A DNA stretch of 64,000 nt from Tessaracoccus sp. MC1679 (GCF_014164775.1 NZ_JACJGB010000012.1:16846-80845), one strand, 5' to 3'; counted from the first letter of the stretch, positions 35,014 to 43,756 are shown. Program-made: numbers and translations. The notes: generated from the sequence alone by a model not told the origin.

Positions 35014-35904
35014 TTAGATCATGCGGAGGACGGCGGGGACGACCAGGGTGATCGCCAGGACGAGGACGAGCAGGGTGACGGGGATGGCGATGCGTTCCCC
35101 GTCGGCGTTGGCACGGCTGATCTGCTGGTTGAGGGTGGCGTTGCGCATGGCGGCGCCGCGGGCCCGCAGTGAGGAGTAGATGCGGGTGCCGTCTGCGCCG
35201 GCCAGGCGCATGATGTCGGCCAGGTCGACCAGATCGGGCAGGTCGTAGTGGTGGCCCATGTCCGCCAGCGCGTCCCACGGGTTCTGGCCGGTGTATTGGG
35301 TGCGGCGCAGCACGGTGGCCAGGCGTTGGAACACCCACGAGTCGCCGGTGTCGGCGGCGCGGAGCAGGGCTTCGGGGACGGTGGCGCCGGAGAGCCGCTC
35401 GAGGGCCACCATTTCCACGAACGCGACCAGGGCGTAGGAGAATTCTTCGCGGGCTTTGGCGGCTTGGTCGCGGAGTTCGTTGTTGGGCAGGAACCACATG
35501 ATGGCCGCGAACCCGATCGAGCCGAGGACGGGCACCGCGATCGGGATCGGGAGGCCGAGCAACATCGTTGCCACACTGATCACGGGCACGACCAGGAGGC
35601 CGAGGATGCCGGAGATCAGTTTGGAGCCGTAGAACGCGGCCTTCGTGCGGCCCAGGAGGGCGAGATCCTTCTCCGGTGCTGCGCCCCAGATGACCGCGGG
35701 GAGGTGTCGTTCAGCCCAGCGGCCCAGGCGAACCTCCGAATCGGCCTTCTCCCCCGTGCTCAGGGTGTCGAGGGTGATGCGGGGTTGGAGGCGGCCGATG
35801 GCGTCCTTCAGATGGGTCGGGGCCGGCACCAGGCCGGCGACCAGCATGACCAGGCCGGCGGTGATCGTGGCGCCCGAGAGCATGGCCAGCTGCAGCGCGG
35901 TCAT
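35014..35904 (-). CDS. tadC: TadC-like pilus platform protein
   Basis: A 296-residue polytopic membrane protein. The start at 35904 overlaps the TadB stop (ATGA); the longer frame is shadow. It has an N-terminal helix, a pair of helices near residues 100-145, and a final one (IPVTLLVLVLAITLVVPAVL). The T2SSF-like cytoplasmic part (FSYALVAFVEMVALERLSGA) is typical of TadB/TadC. It forms the inner-membrane platform on which TadA acts. Confidence 0.85.
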   Translation of the reverse strand: MTALQLAMLSGATITAGLVMLVAGLVPAPTHLKDAIGRLQPRITLDTLSTGEKADSEVRLGRWAERHLPAVIWGAAPEKDLALLGRTKAAFYGSKLISGILGLLVVPVISVATMLLGLPIPIAVPVLGSIGFAAIMWFLPNNELRDQAAKAREEFSYALVAFVEMVALERLSGATVPEALLRAADTGDSWVFQRLATVLRRTQYTGQNPWDALADMGHHYDLPDLVDLADIMRLAGADGTRIYSSLRARGAAMRNATLNQQISRANADGERIAIPVTLLVLVLAITLVVPAVLRMI

Positions 35905-36788
35905 CGCACACCCCCCTGCTTCCCGGCGACAGCGGTATCGGCTGTGGCGGGCTGTCCGGTGACGCCGGCGCCGATGAACCGGGGCAGCGGCTTGGCGGCG
36001 GAGATGCGCCCCATCCACACCAAGGCGAGCAGGTACAGGGACATGAACACGGTCAACAGGACCTGCCCCAGCGGGGTGCGGTAGGGCTCGACGTAGCTGC
36101 CGGCCAGGAACAGCCCTCCAAGGAGCAGCGCGGAGATGATGGTGATCATGCGGGCGGCGGTGCGGGCCTTCTGCTGCTCGGTTTCGACCTGGCGGCGTGC
36201 CTTCACGTCCTCGTCGATCGATTCCGCGAGCCCCTGCATCGCGGAGGCCACGCCGGGGCCGCGGCGTTCCGCGGCGAGGATCAGGGTGGCGGCGAACAGG
36301 TCCCCGGTCGCATCATCCAACTCATCGGCAAACAGGCGGAGCGCGGTGGCGGTGGCGACGTTCGCGCGGACCCGTGCCGCCAATCTGCCGATTTCGGGGG
36401 CCAGTGCGGCCGGGGCGGAGCGGGCGGCGTGCAGGATCGCCTGCTCCAGGCCGCGGCCGACGGTCAGGACGCCGCCGAGGGCGCGGGCGAAGTCCGCCAG
36501 CGCGTTGAGCCGCTCGATGCGGTTCGTCGCCCTCCCGGTGACCATCTTGTAGATCATCACCGAGGCGGCTGGTGCGATGACCAGGGCGACGAGCCACCCG
36601 GTGACGACCGCGGTCAGGGCGCCGGCGGCCAGCCCGGCGAGGGCGACGACCCGGACCTTCGACAGCCGGCGGCGCCGGCGGATGCGGGGTGTCTTCGCGG
36701 GGGTGACGGGGTGGGGGGTGAGTGCGTAGATGAGGCCGAGGATGCCGGCGACGATCAGCGCACCCGACAGGGCAGCCAGGACGGTCAT
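35901..36788 (-). CDS. tadB: TadB-like pilus platform protein
   Basis: A 295-residue membrane protein. It has two N-terminal helices, a T2SSF domain (LADFARALGGVLTVGRGLEQ then RRGPGVASAMQGLAESI) and two C-terminal helices. The start at 36788 overlaps the TadA stop. It pairs with TadC. Order and overlaps match known tad loci. Confidence 0.87.
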   Translation of the reverse strand: MTVLAALSGALIVAGILGLIYALTPHPVTPAKTPRIRRRRRLSKVRVVALAGLAAGALTAVVTGWLVALVIAPAASVMIYKMVTGRATNRIERLNALADFARALGGVLTVGRGLEQAILHAARSAPAALAPEIGRLAARVRANVATATALRLFADELDDATGDLFAATLILAAERRGPGVASAMQGLAESIDEDVKARRQVETEQQKARTAARMITIISALLLGGLFLAGSYVEPYRTPLGQVLLTVFMSLYLLALVWMGRISAAKPLPRFIGAGVTGQPATADTAVAGKQGGVR

Positions 36789-38302
36789 GGGCGGGTCCCC
36801 CGTTCGGCGTTGAAGCCGGCCAGGTCGAACCCGAACCGCTCGAGCATCCGGAACCGTGGTGGCAGGATCTGGGCGGTGGCGCGGTGGGTGCCCGGTTCGG
36901 CGGCGAAGATGGTGGTGGTGGCGTAGCCCTTGGCGTCCTCGCCGGGTTCGACGGCGATGATCTCGGACACCCAGCGGCGTTTCCGCCAGGTGCCGTCGGG
37001 GTGCTGGACGGATTCGACCTGGAGTTGGACGATCACGTCGATGTCCTCGGCGATCACGTTGAGCGCGTACTCGCGGGTGATGTTGGCACCTTCCTGCGTC
37101 GCGCAGGTCACGAGCTTGCGGATCGCGCCCTCGGCGGTGCGGGCGTGGGTGGTGGACATGGAGCCGGACCCGGACTGCATGCACTTGAACATGGTCACGA
37201 TCTCCGAGCCGCGGACCTCCCCCACGATCGTGTACGACAAGTTCGCCCGCAGTGAGTCCTCGAGGGCCTCGCGGACGGTGTACTCGCCGGCGCGGCGACC
37301 GTTGAGGCCGATCTCCCCGGAGCCGGGGTTGGCCTGCCACTCGTGGACCACCTGATGATCCCCGGTGTCCTTCAAGTACAGCTCGTACTCGGTCTCGATC
37401 GTGCCGATCTGCACATGCGCCGGCAGCTCGTGCGCCAACGCGCGCAGCATCGTGGTCTTCCCGGTTCCCTGGTCGCCGGAGACCACCAGCGACATGCGGG
37501 CCTGCACCACCGCAGACAAGAACGACGCGGCAACGGATGAGAGGGATCCGAGGGCGACGAGTTCGTGGAGGCCTGCGTCGATGAGGCGGTTGCGGCGGAT
37601 GATCACCGTCGGCCGAGACGTCACCCACGCCGACGCAAACAAGCGGGCCCGGCCCGGCAACGCCAAGTGCAACTTCGTCGCCGCCTCGGAGAACTCCCGC
37701 GGCTTCGGCTGATGGGCGGCCATGAACGTCAGGTACTCGATCAGCTGCTCATCGCTCGACGCCACCGGCGGCGCGGGGACCAGCTCGCCGTCGCTGTTCT
37801 CCACCAGCACGTTGTCGAAGCCGGAGATGATCACATTCTCCACCGCCTCGTCGTCGAGGTACGGCTGGAGCCGGCCGAGCCGGAACACCGCGTCGAACAA
37901 AGCCTGCGCGAGCTGGTCCTGGTGGTCGAGGGTCCAGGTCAGCTGTCCGCGGACGGTGGAGGCGCGGGACTCCTCCTCCAACACCGCCGCGATGATCTCC
38001 CGCCCCACGTCCTCGCGCGTCGAGGGGTCAGGGTCGCGCTCCGACAGTTCCGCCGATACCCGTTCGCGTAGCGTGTCGACCAGATCCCAGTCGATCTCCC
38101 CCGCCAGGCGACGCTGGACCCGTGGGGCGAGCACCGGCCGCACCAGCTCCGGCTGCGCGTCGGGCGGCTGGGCTTGGCGGCGTGGCTCGTCGGTGGTGAG
38201 CATGCGGAAGCTGCCGCGGGTCCGGCCCGCCGGCGGGGCAGGTTGGGTGAACAGTGCCAGGGTGCCGGGGTCGATCTCGGCGGCCTGCAGTGCGTCGCTC
38301 AT
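36785..38302 (-). CDS. tadA: TadA-like pilus assembly ATPase
   Basis: A 505-residue secretion ATPase of the VirB11/PilB class. Walker A is SGDQGTGKTTMLRAL near residues 274-288, the Asp/Glu box is GTIETEYELYL, Walker B is TIVGEVRGSE near residue 350, and the His box is STTHARTAEG. The first 120 residues are a variable N-terminal domain. The start at 38302 overlaps the upstream stop. It powers Flp pilus assembly. A VirB11 role for the T4SS next door is conceivable, but the genetic context is Tad. Confidence 0.9.
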   Translation of the reverse strand: MSDALQAAEIDPGTLALFTQPAPPAGRTRGSFRMLTTDEPRRQAQPPDAQPELVRPVLAPRVQRRLAGEIDWDLVDTLRERVSAELSERDPDPSTREDVGREIIAAVLEEESRASTVRGQLTWTLDHQDQLAQALFDAVFRLGRLQPYLDDEAVENVIISGFDNVLVENSDGELVPAPPVASSDEQLIEYLTFMAAHQPKPREFSEAATKLHLALPGRARLFASAWVTSRPTVIIRRNRLIDAGLHELVALGSLSSVAASFLSAVVQARMSLVVSGDQGTGKTTMLRALAHELPAHVQIGTIETEYELYLKDTGDHQVVHEWQANPGSGEIGLNGRRAGEYTVREALEDSLRANLSYTIVGEVRGSEIVTMFKCMQSGSGSMSTTHARTAEGAIRKLVTCATQEGANITREYALNVIAEDIDVIVQLQVESVQHPDGTWRKRRWVSEIIAVEPGEDAKGYATTTIFAAEPGTHRATAQILPPRFRMLERFGFDLAGFNAERGTRP

Positions 38303-39030
38303 GCGGAAACCCCCAGGGCGGTGATGGATGTGGTGTGGAGCTCCTCGGCGGCCTGCCGCAGCGCCTTGCGGAGCTTGAGGCCACGCTTCGGCTCCGGCTG
38401 GCCGTGGCTGAGGACGGCGGCCTCCTCCGGCGCCCACGGCAACGACACGCTGACCTCGCGTTTGATCACCGACGCGACGGCGTGGGCGGTGTAGGGCCGG
38501 TTCGGGCCGATCAGCAGCCCGCGGACCGGGGCATCCGAGGGAACCTCTGCGGCTGAGACGGCCGCGACCGACGGCAGATCGCTACGCATGACCAGCAGGA
38601 GCTCGTCGGCGGCCCGGGCCAGGGGGGTGGCGAAGTGCGTGTGGCCGAGGCGGCCCAGATCGATCAGGACGTCGACGCCAAGCTGAGACAGCACCCGCAG
38701 CTGCGCGGCCAGCGCCGGCCACAGATCCGCCAGGCCGCCGGCCTGCGCCGCGCCCGCGGGGCCGGGGATCAGGGAGGCCGTCTCCGACAGCCGCAACGCC
38801 AACTCCCGCACCGCGGCCTCGAGCGCGCCCTGGCGGTGAGCCGACCAGAGCTCGACCAGGGTGCCGGGATGAGCCACGGTGCCGCGATAGAAGCCAGCCA
38901 GGATCGCCGACCCGCCGACCGGGTCGGCGTCGACCAGCAGCACCTGGTTCGGCCACTCAAGAGCCAAACCCAACGCGGTCGTGGTCACCCCCGGCGAACC
39001 CGAGGCAGAAGTCAGCGCGTAGACAGCCAT
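38299..39030 (-). CDS. TadZ-like MinD/ParA-family protein
   Basis: A 243-residue P-loop protein. Its loop SASGSPGVTTTALGLALEW aligns with MinD/ParA Walker A but has no conserved Lys. LLVDADPVGGS supplies the A'-type Asp. TadZ proteins place the Tad machine in the cell, and some are known to have lost key ATPase residues. The stop overlaps TadA and the start abuts CpaB. Confidence 0.72.
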   Translation of the reverse strand: MAVYALTSASGSPGVTTTALGLALEWPNQVLLVDADPVGGSAILAGFYRGTVAHPGTLVELWSAHRQGALEAAVRELALRLSETASLIPGPAGAAQAGGLADLWPALAAQLRVLSQLGVDVLIDLGRLGHTHFATPLARAADELLLVMRSDLPSVAAVSAAEVPSDAPVRGLLIGPNRPYTAHAVASVIKREVSVSLPWAPEEAAVLSHGQPEPKRGLKLRKALRQAAEELHTTSITALGVSA

Positions 39031-39740
39031 CAGGTGTCCCGGCTGTCGAGGACCAGCGCCGCACGACCCAACGCCGCCGCCGCCGCAGTCCGCGGCGCAT
39101 CAGCTTCCGCGACGTCCACCGACACCGAGACCTGGCCAGAAGCCTCGTCGCGGGCGGTAGCCACCACTGCGGCGGGAATCACCACGTTGACGGTGCACTG
39201 CGCCGTCGAGGCGCCGTCAGGGGTGTCGATGGCGCCGGACTCCCCCGCCGCGCAGGCGTAGGCCGGCTCGGTCAGGATCACCCGCACCCGGTCCCCGACC
39301 TGCAACGGAACCGCCGGCTCCGCACCAGGCGGCAACGACAACCCCACCACCGTGCGGCCCGTCGCCGGCACCATGACCTCGACCCCGGCGGTCGGGCCGA
39401 CGAGGGAGCCGGCCGCGACATCGTGGGCGGCACGTTTCCCCAACAGGGCAGGCAACTCGTCGGCCTGGAGGTAGGCGAGTTGCTGGTTGGGGGCGATCGC
39501 GACGGTGGTGAACATCTCGGCCGTCATCACCTCACCGCGAGCCACGGGGACACGGGCGGCGACCGCCTCGACGGTGGAGCCGGTCGACCAGAACACCAAC
39601 GCTCCCCCGGCCGCACCGAGCAGGATCAGCAACCCCGCTAACACCGCGAACAGCGGCCGACGCTGCGTCCGAGCCGCGGGCGCCGCCACAATCGGCGGCC
39701 TCGCGGCGGTTGGTTCGTCTCCTGTTGGAGCCATAGTCAT
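39030..39740 (-). CDS. cpaB: CpaB/RcpC-like pilus protein with SAF domain
   Basis: A 236-residue membrane-anchored protein. The start at 39740 lies behind GAGAG; the second ATG two codons later is also possible. A single helix (LFAVLAGLLILLGAAGGALVF, about residues 30-51) is followed by an SAF-like domain (VPVARGEVMTAEMFTTVAI). A domain with TVVGLSLPPGAEPAVPLQVGD typical of CpaB follows. It is the first gene of the Tad operon and should sit outside the membrane, guiding the pilus through the envelope. Confidence 0.8.
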   Translation of the reverse strand: MTMAPTGDEPTAARPPIVAAPAARTQRRPLFAVLAGLLILLGAAGGALVFWSTGSTVEAVAARVPVARGEVMTAEMFTTVAIAPNQQLAYLQADELPALLGKRAAHDVAAGSLVGPTAGVEVMVPATGRTVVGLSLPPGAEPAVPLQVGDRVRVILTEPAYACAAGESGAIDTPDGASTAQCTVNVVIPAAVVATARDEASGQVSVSVDVAEADAPRTAAAAALGRAALVLDSRDT

Positions 39741-39789
39741 GGTCACACTCTCTATCAACCCGGGCACACTGGTCCCATAGCGTGAACCT

Positions 39790-39829
39790 ACCCGCAACGT
39801 ATCTGTATAACTAGTGACTTTTGGTCACT
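39790..39829 (-). promoter_or_regulatory. Promoter and dyad before the Tad operon
   Basis: On the minus strand, after the stop of the XRE gene, a 6-bp inverted repeat agtgac/gtcact with a 5-base centre (39813-39829) is followed by TTATACAGATA near 39797-39807, a plausible -10 about 60 bases before cpaB. The dyad could be an operator for the adjacent XRE-type regulator or a weak terminator. Confidence 0.35.
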
Positions 39830-40192
39830 TCAGGGGAGGGTGTGGACTCCGTAGAGCTCGGCCAGCCGCTGCGCGTGCTTGGCCCGCGGCTGGTGAGCCC
39901 CCGACTCCCACCGTCGCACCGTGCCAGCAGCCACCCCCAGCTCCGCAGCCACGTCGTCAGGAGTCAAGCCCCGGCGCAGTCTAAGAGACCGCAGGGTCAC
40001 CACCCCCGCCTCCTCCAGCTCGATCCCAAGCAGTGAACAGATCGTGGCCCAGGTCGCCGGATGCGGCGTCGAGCGGCCGTGCTCCCACGCCGCGACCCGG
40101 GTGCCGTCCGCGACACCAACCCGCTGGGCCAGCTGCGCCTGCGTGAGACCCGCGGCCAGCCTCGCCTCACGGAGCCGCTCTGCCACTGACAT
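39830..40192 (-). CDS. XRE-type regulator with two helix-turn-helix domains
   Basis: A 120-residue protein made of two lambda-repressor-like domains. The first (REARLAAGLTQAQLAQRVGV) covers residues about 5-58 and the second (RLRRGLTPDDVAAELGVAAG) about 65-118. Start placed at the ATG near 40192; the open frame extends to 40255. Duplicated HTH proteins of this sort bind dyad operators. It stands between the pilus operon and the stability genes and may switch the Tad operon, whose promoter follows directly. Confidence 0.75.
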   Translation of the reverse strand: MSVAERLREARLAAGLTQAQLAQRVGVADGTRVAAWEHGRSTPHPATWATICSLLGIELEEAGVVTLRSLRLRRGLTPDDVAAELGVAAGTVRRWESGAHQPRAKHAQRLAELYGVHTLP

Positions 40193-40214
40193 GCCCACAG
40201 GATAGGGGCCTGCC

Positions 40215-42080
40215 TCACCGCGACACCCCCCGCACACCAGGGGCGGGCCGACCACCCCGATGCTCCGGCCTCACCGCCACCGACCCCGCGCTCTGCCCCG
40301 ACTGCAGCACCTGCGCCAGGAGCCGCAACGTCACCGGACCCCGCGCCACCGACGTCGATGTCGATGTCGACGAGGGCTGATCCTCCTGCCCGTCGAGGTA
40401 GCGGGCGGCAAGAAGCCGGGTCCCCTCGCGTTCATCCCGGTGGGTAGTCGACACCGACGATCCCGTCTCCTCCCCCACCGCAGCCAACGTCTTAGGCTGA
40501 CCAGCCAGCCCCAGACGACCCGCCATCACTTCACTCAGCCGACCGGGCAGCCCCTCAACCAACTGCGCCACCAGCTCGCGCCCCTCCCCGAGCAGCACCC
40601 TCTCCTCGGGCGAGACAGGGACCGGACCCACGATGCGATCCTGCTCGTCGGCGAAGTCCCCGATCCGGTCACTGACCACCTCACGTGCCCGTGCCCGACG
40701 GCGGTTGTGGTCCCAGAACTCGTAGCCGGCCTCCTGATACGCGAACCACCCCCACGACGCCCGATGCTGGTCCCACCGGTCCACGATCTCCGCCATCCGC
40801 AGCGACGCCTCCGCGACGAACTCCTGGCGCGCGTGGCTCAGTTCTGGAGGAATCCTGCGGCTCCAATGCTTCGCGGCCGCCACACCTGAGGCTGCGATCG
40901 CTGCCCGCGCCAGCCGGCCCCGGTCCACCAGCGCATCCAGCTCGCTCGGCGACGCGTCCGCTGTCAGGACCTGGGCCTCGGGGTCACCTGACCTGGCCGC
41001 CGCGGCGATCACCCCAGCGTCCCGCTGTCCCGCGAGCTCGACCAGAGCTGCGTGATCCTCGATCCTCGGCCTCTCCGGGTCCAGCAGCGCACTCCTCGGC
41101 TCTGCCACCCGCTGCGTCGGACTCGTGTCCGCGGTGAACTGCACCGCCGGGCCCACGCTCGGCCCCATCGGCGGCCTCACAGGCGGTTGTGGGTCACTGA
41201 CCCGACGAGGCTGGACTACGGCGGCCAGATCACTGCGCTGCTCCAACGTCACCGCAGCAGCCACCAGATCAGACTCAGCCCGCATATCAGCAGGCGTCAC
41301 CGCCAACGCGGCCGCCAGATTCCCACCAAACCCAGTAGCCAGAAGGCCGCGAAGCTTGTCGGCCTCGCTGGACTGAGTGGCTGTCAGCTGGAGCGCCAGC
41401 ATGGCCTTACCGAGGTCGTCCGTCGGGGCTGTCTGACGCGGCAGCATCTCTTTCCACACCTCGTACGCCCGGAGCCACTGCATGCGACTTGCTTCCAGCG
41501 CCACCAGGAGGCGTTCGTGGCCAACACCGTCGGCGACCTCCAAGCCCTTCATCGCAGTCGCCCCGGCGCTGAGCAGCGAGTACTGGGTACGACTCACGAC
41601 CAAAGCCGCACTCGGGTCAATCGTGTCGATTGTCGACGCGAGAGTCAGTCGCCATTCATTCAGCCCGGCCTCGAAGGTCCTGATCGGAGGAGTCGCCTCA
41701 AGCAGACTGCGCTCCACCCCTGCCAGCACGAGCTTGGACGCACCCTCCGCCTGGCGGGAGGCAGCACGAGTGACATACAGCGCAACCGCGCGCAACTCCT
41801 GGCGTTCACGCTGATTAGGCGGCGTGCCCGGTAGTACATCTAGACCCACCTCCCGCAAAGCGGTGCGTCGAAGCTGCAAGGGTTCTACAACCACCAGCGA
41901 GCGGACCCCAGCGGCGCGTCGGATCGCCGGATCAGCCCCACCGAGGAGCTCATCGCACTGGCTGACGGTGTGCGCCCAAGTGTTCAGCGACACACTGCCC
42001 CCATTCAGGACCGCAGCGGCGGCCCGAACTGCTCGCTCAAACCTGGCCACTTCAGCCCTTGACCAGGGTGTGACGAACAT
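40215..42080 (-). CDS. Large protein with sigma-70-like regions 2 and 4
   Basis: A 621-residue protein. The first 300 residues are helical and unrecognised. From about residue 430, ARQEFVAEASLRMAEIVDRW then ASWGWFAYQEAGYEFW follows sigma region 2. From about residue 510, ELVAQLVEGLPGRLSEVM and TLAAVGEETGSSVSTTHRDE follow region 4 with its helix-turn-helix. It may be a sigma factor dedicated to the element or a repurposed regulator. The ATG at 42080 has no ribosome site and overlaps the upstream gene by 29 bases, suggesting translational coupling. Confidence 0.5.
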   Translation of the reverse strand: MFVTPWSRAEVARFERAVRAAAAVLNGGSVSLNTWAHTVSQCDELLGGADPAIRRAAGVRSLVVVEPLQLRRTALREVGLDVLPGTPPNQRERQELRAVALYVTRAASRQAEGASKLVLAGVERSLLEATPPIRTFEAGLNEWRLTLASTIDTIDPSAALVVSRTQYSLLSAGATAMKGLEVADGVGHERLLVALEASRMQWLRAYEVWKEMLPRQTAPTDDLGKAMLALQLTATQSSEADKLRGLLATGFGGNLAAALAVTPADMRAESDLVAAAVTLEQRSDLAAVVQPRRVSDPQPPVRPPMGPSVGPAVQFTADTSPTQRVAEPRSALLDPERPRIEDHAALVELAGQRDAGVIAAAARSGDPEAQVLTADASPSELDALVDRGRLARAAIAASGVAAAKHWSRRIPPELSHARQEFVAEASLRMAEIVDRWDQHRASWGWFAYQEAGYEFWDHNRRRARAREVVSDRIGDFADEQDRIVGPVPVSPEERVLLGEGRELVAQLVEGLPGRLSEVMAGRLGLAGQPKTLAAVGEETGSSVSTTHRDEREGTRLLAARYLDGQEDQPSSTSTSTSVARGPVTLRLLAQVLQSGQSAGSVAVRPEHRGGRPAPGVRGVSR

Positions 42081-42348
42081 CGGAAAGGAGCAGCACTAGC
42101 CGAAGCGCCTCGGTGGTCAGCTGGGCCGGATCCCAGTCCGCAGCCCTACGAGCTGCCTGGTCAATGCACTCTCCCACCGATGCCGGCAGCTCGAGCGTCA
42201 CCTCCTCAGCACCATGCGCCAGATCAGACGCCATCACCTGGCAGGCAACGATGTCCAAGGCTGTGAAACCAGGAACCGTGTCGTCGTACATCATCAGGTG
42301 ACTGGCCTCATCAACCAGCGCAAACACCTCATACGAACCTTCGATCAC
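42052..42348 (-). CDS. Small hypothetical protein
   Basis: A 98-residue protein. I chose the GTG at 42348 because AAGGAGGA lies at exactly the right distance before it; the frame is open to a TTG at 42387. The protein is acidic, with a helical C-terminal half (AQLTTEALRLVLLLSDV). Unknown function. It is followed by the sigma-like gene and lies beyond the parB terminator, so it belongs to the regulator group rather than to par. Confidence 0.6.
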   Translation of the reverse strand: MIEGSYEVFALVDEASHLMMYDDTVPGFTALDIVACQVMASDLAHGAEEVTLELPASVGECIDQAARRAADWDPAQLTTEALRLVLLLSDVRHTLVKG

Positions 42349-42507
42349 TACGTCCTCCTTCAGTGTGTTTGCCTTCTTGTTCGTCAAGGTCGCGCCTCAC
42401 TTCCCACTATCCACAGCACGAGGCCCGATCCCATTGCCCCGCCTGTCCTCGATTCGTAGAACCCCGACGAAGTCCCTCTTCAGCGGAACCAACCCTGGGA
42501 AGGCAAA

Positions 42508-42546
42508 ACTGCCGCTATCACCGTCATTAGCGGTGATAGCGGCAGT
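42508..42546 (-). terminator. Rho-independent terminator after parB, with partition-like motif
   Basis: Perfect 16-bp arms actgccgctatcaccg (42508-42523) and cggtgatagcggcagt (42531-42546) enclose a 7-base loop. On the minus strand the stem is followed by TTTT, 16 bases after the parB stop. The arms also contain gatagcgg, the core shared by repeats upstream of parA, so the stem may double as a binding site. Confidence 0.8.
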
Positions 42547-42562
42547 CTGCTTCGGTGAACGG

Positions 42563-42964
42563 TCAGTCTCGGATGAGGGGCATCCGACCCTGGACCTGGG
42601 GGAACGGCACCCCATCGTTGAACTGCTTCTCCAGCTGCTCGACGTAAGCCATCACGGCACGGCCCATGAAGCTCGAGAAACTCTGCGTGCCGAGGTGCGA
42701 CATGGTGTGCATGTAGGCCGCACGAACTCGATCCGCCCGCTCGGGGTCCATGTAAATCGACACTTTCGGGTAACGCGGCTCCCCTGGCTTCGCTGGCGCC
42801 GCCGGCAGAGGTTGAACGACGACCGCGGGGACCAACTCGGGCGGCTGGGCCACACTTCTCTCCGGCGCAGCCTCGGCGGTGACCTTCTCAAGGACCGGCT
42901 CCTCCACAGGGATGGGCGATCGACCCGCGATTGTCGACTTCTTGGGTTGTGGTCTGTCTCTCAT
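42563..42964 (-). CDS. parB: ParB-like centromere-binding protein (RHH type)
   Basis: A 133-residue protein, start at 42964 overlapping the parA stop (ATGA). The first 70 residues are a flexible Pro/Lys-rich arm of the type that often activates ParA. The C-terminal domain (YPKVSIYMDPERADRVRAAY, then QSFSSFMGRAVMAYVEQLE) looks like a ribbon-helix-helix dimer. It should bind the dyad-rich repeats upstream of parA and, with ParA, segregate the element. Confidence 0.78.
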   Translation of the reverse strand: MRDRPQPKKSTIAGRSPIPVEEPVLEKVTAEAAPERSVAQPPELVPAVVVQPLPAAPAKPGEPRYPKVSIYMDPERADRVRAAYMHTMSHLGTQSFSSFMGRAVMAYVEQLEKQFNDGVPFPQVQGRMPLIRD

Positions 42965-43740
42965 GCCAATGCCCTCTCCAGGTTGTCCAGGTATCCGTCG
43001 TAGATCGCAGCCAAATCGTCCACACCACCCCACTCGTCGAGGCCGATTCCAGCCTCAACGCTGTCCGCGATAGCCACACGCTTCGGCACCTTGGGGCTGT
43101 ACACCTCAACGCCGAGCTCAGCGGCAAGCGCGTCGATCTCCTTGAGCCAATGCGCGCTGCTGACAGTCTGCTGCTCTAAACGGTTGACCACGATTCCTGC
43201 GATCCGCAGACCGGCGTGGTAGTTCGTCCTCACCCCATGGATCGTGTTGAGCAACGAGCCCAATCCGTTCGCCGAGAACAGCTTCGCCTCAGTCACGATC
43301 AGCGCCAGCTGGGCCGCGACCAACGCGTTGATGGTCAATTGGTCGACAGCCGGCGCACAGTCGATAAGGACTAGGTCGTACTCCGAAAGAGACGCCAGGG
43401 CAGTCGCTAGTCGCCGTTCCCGCCCGATCGTCTCCCCCACAAGCTGATCACGGACCCACGCCAGCGGCTCACCCGATGATGGCGCAACGTCGATCCCCCA
43501 CGGCCCCTCGACAAGAACATCCGCCAGGACCTCCGGCGGCCGCTTCAGAACATCTGCGATGCCTACTTGGTCCGGCTCTACCTCCGCCAACGCAGCCGTC
43601 GAGTTCGCCTGCGGGTCCAGATCGATCACCAAGATCCGGCGGCCCCGGCGAGCCGCCGCACGCGCAAGGTGGAACACGGTCGTCGTCTTGCCGACCCCAC
43701 CCTTCTGATTCACGACCGCCACGACTCGAGCATGTGACAT
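42961..43740 (-). CDS. parA: ParA partition ATPase
   Basis: A 259-residue ATPase. The start at 43740 follows AAAGGTGG. It has the full Walker A VNQKGGVGKTTTVFHLARA, the A' motif VIDLDPQANS and the Walker B LVLIDCAPAV. There is no N-terminal HTH, so it belongs to the smaller type Ib class, in which the partner ParB protein is the DNA-binding repressor. It moves or pairs element copies along the nucleoid. Confidence 0.92.
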   Translation of the reverse strand: MSHARVVAVVNQKGGVGKTTTVFHLARAAARRGRRILVIDLDPQANSTAALAEVEPDQVGIADVLKRPPEVLADVLVEGPWGIDVAPSSGEPLAWVRDQLVGETIGRERRLATALASLSEYDLVLIDCAPAVDQLTINALVAAQLALIVTEAKLFSANGLGSLLNTIHGVRTNYHAGLRIAGIVVNRLEQQTVSSAHWLKEIDALAAELGVEVYSPKVPKRVAIADSVEAGIGLDEWGGVDDLAAIYDGYLDNLERALA

Positions 43741-43756
43741 GCAAGCCACCTTTCCA

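Noticed and set aside
35901..37628. 575-residue version of TadB
   Set aside because: The N-terminal 280 residues are shadow of TadA; the real start at 36788 overlaps the TadA stop.
36785..38302. TadA as VirB11 of the T4SS
   Set aside because: It sits between TadZ-like and TadB genes in a full Tad operon; nothing ties it to the T4SS operon 20 kb away.
39813..39829. Hairpin as terminator of the XRE gene
   Set aside because: The stem is only 6 bp, without a T run, and it overlaps the likely promoter region of the Tad operon, so an operator reading is preferred.
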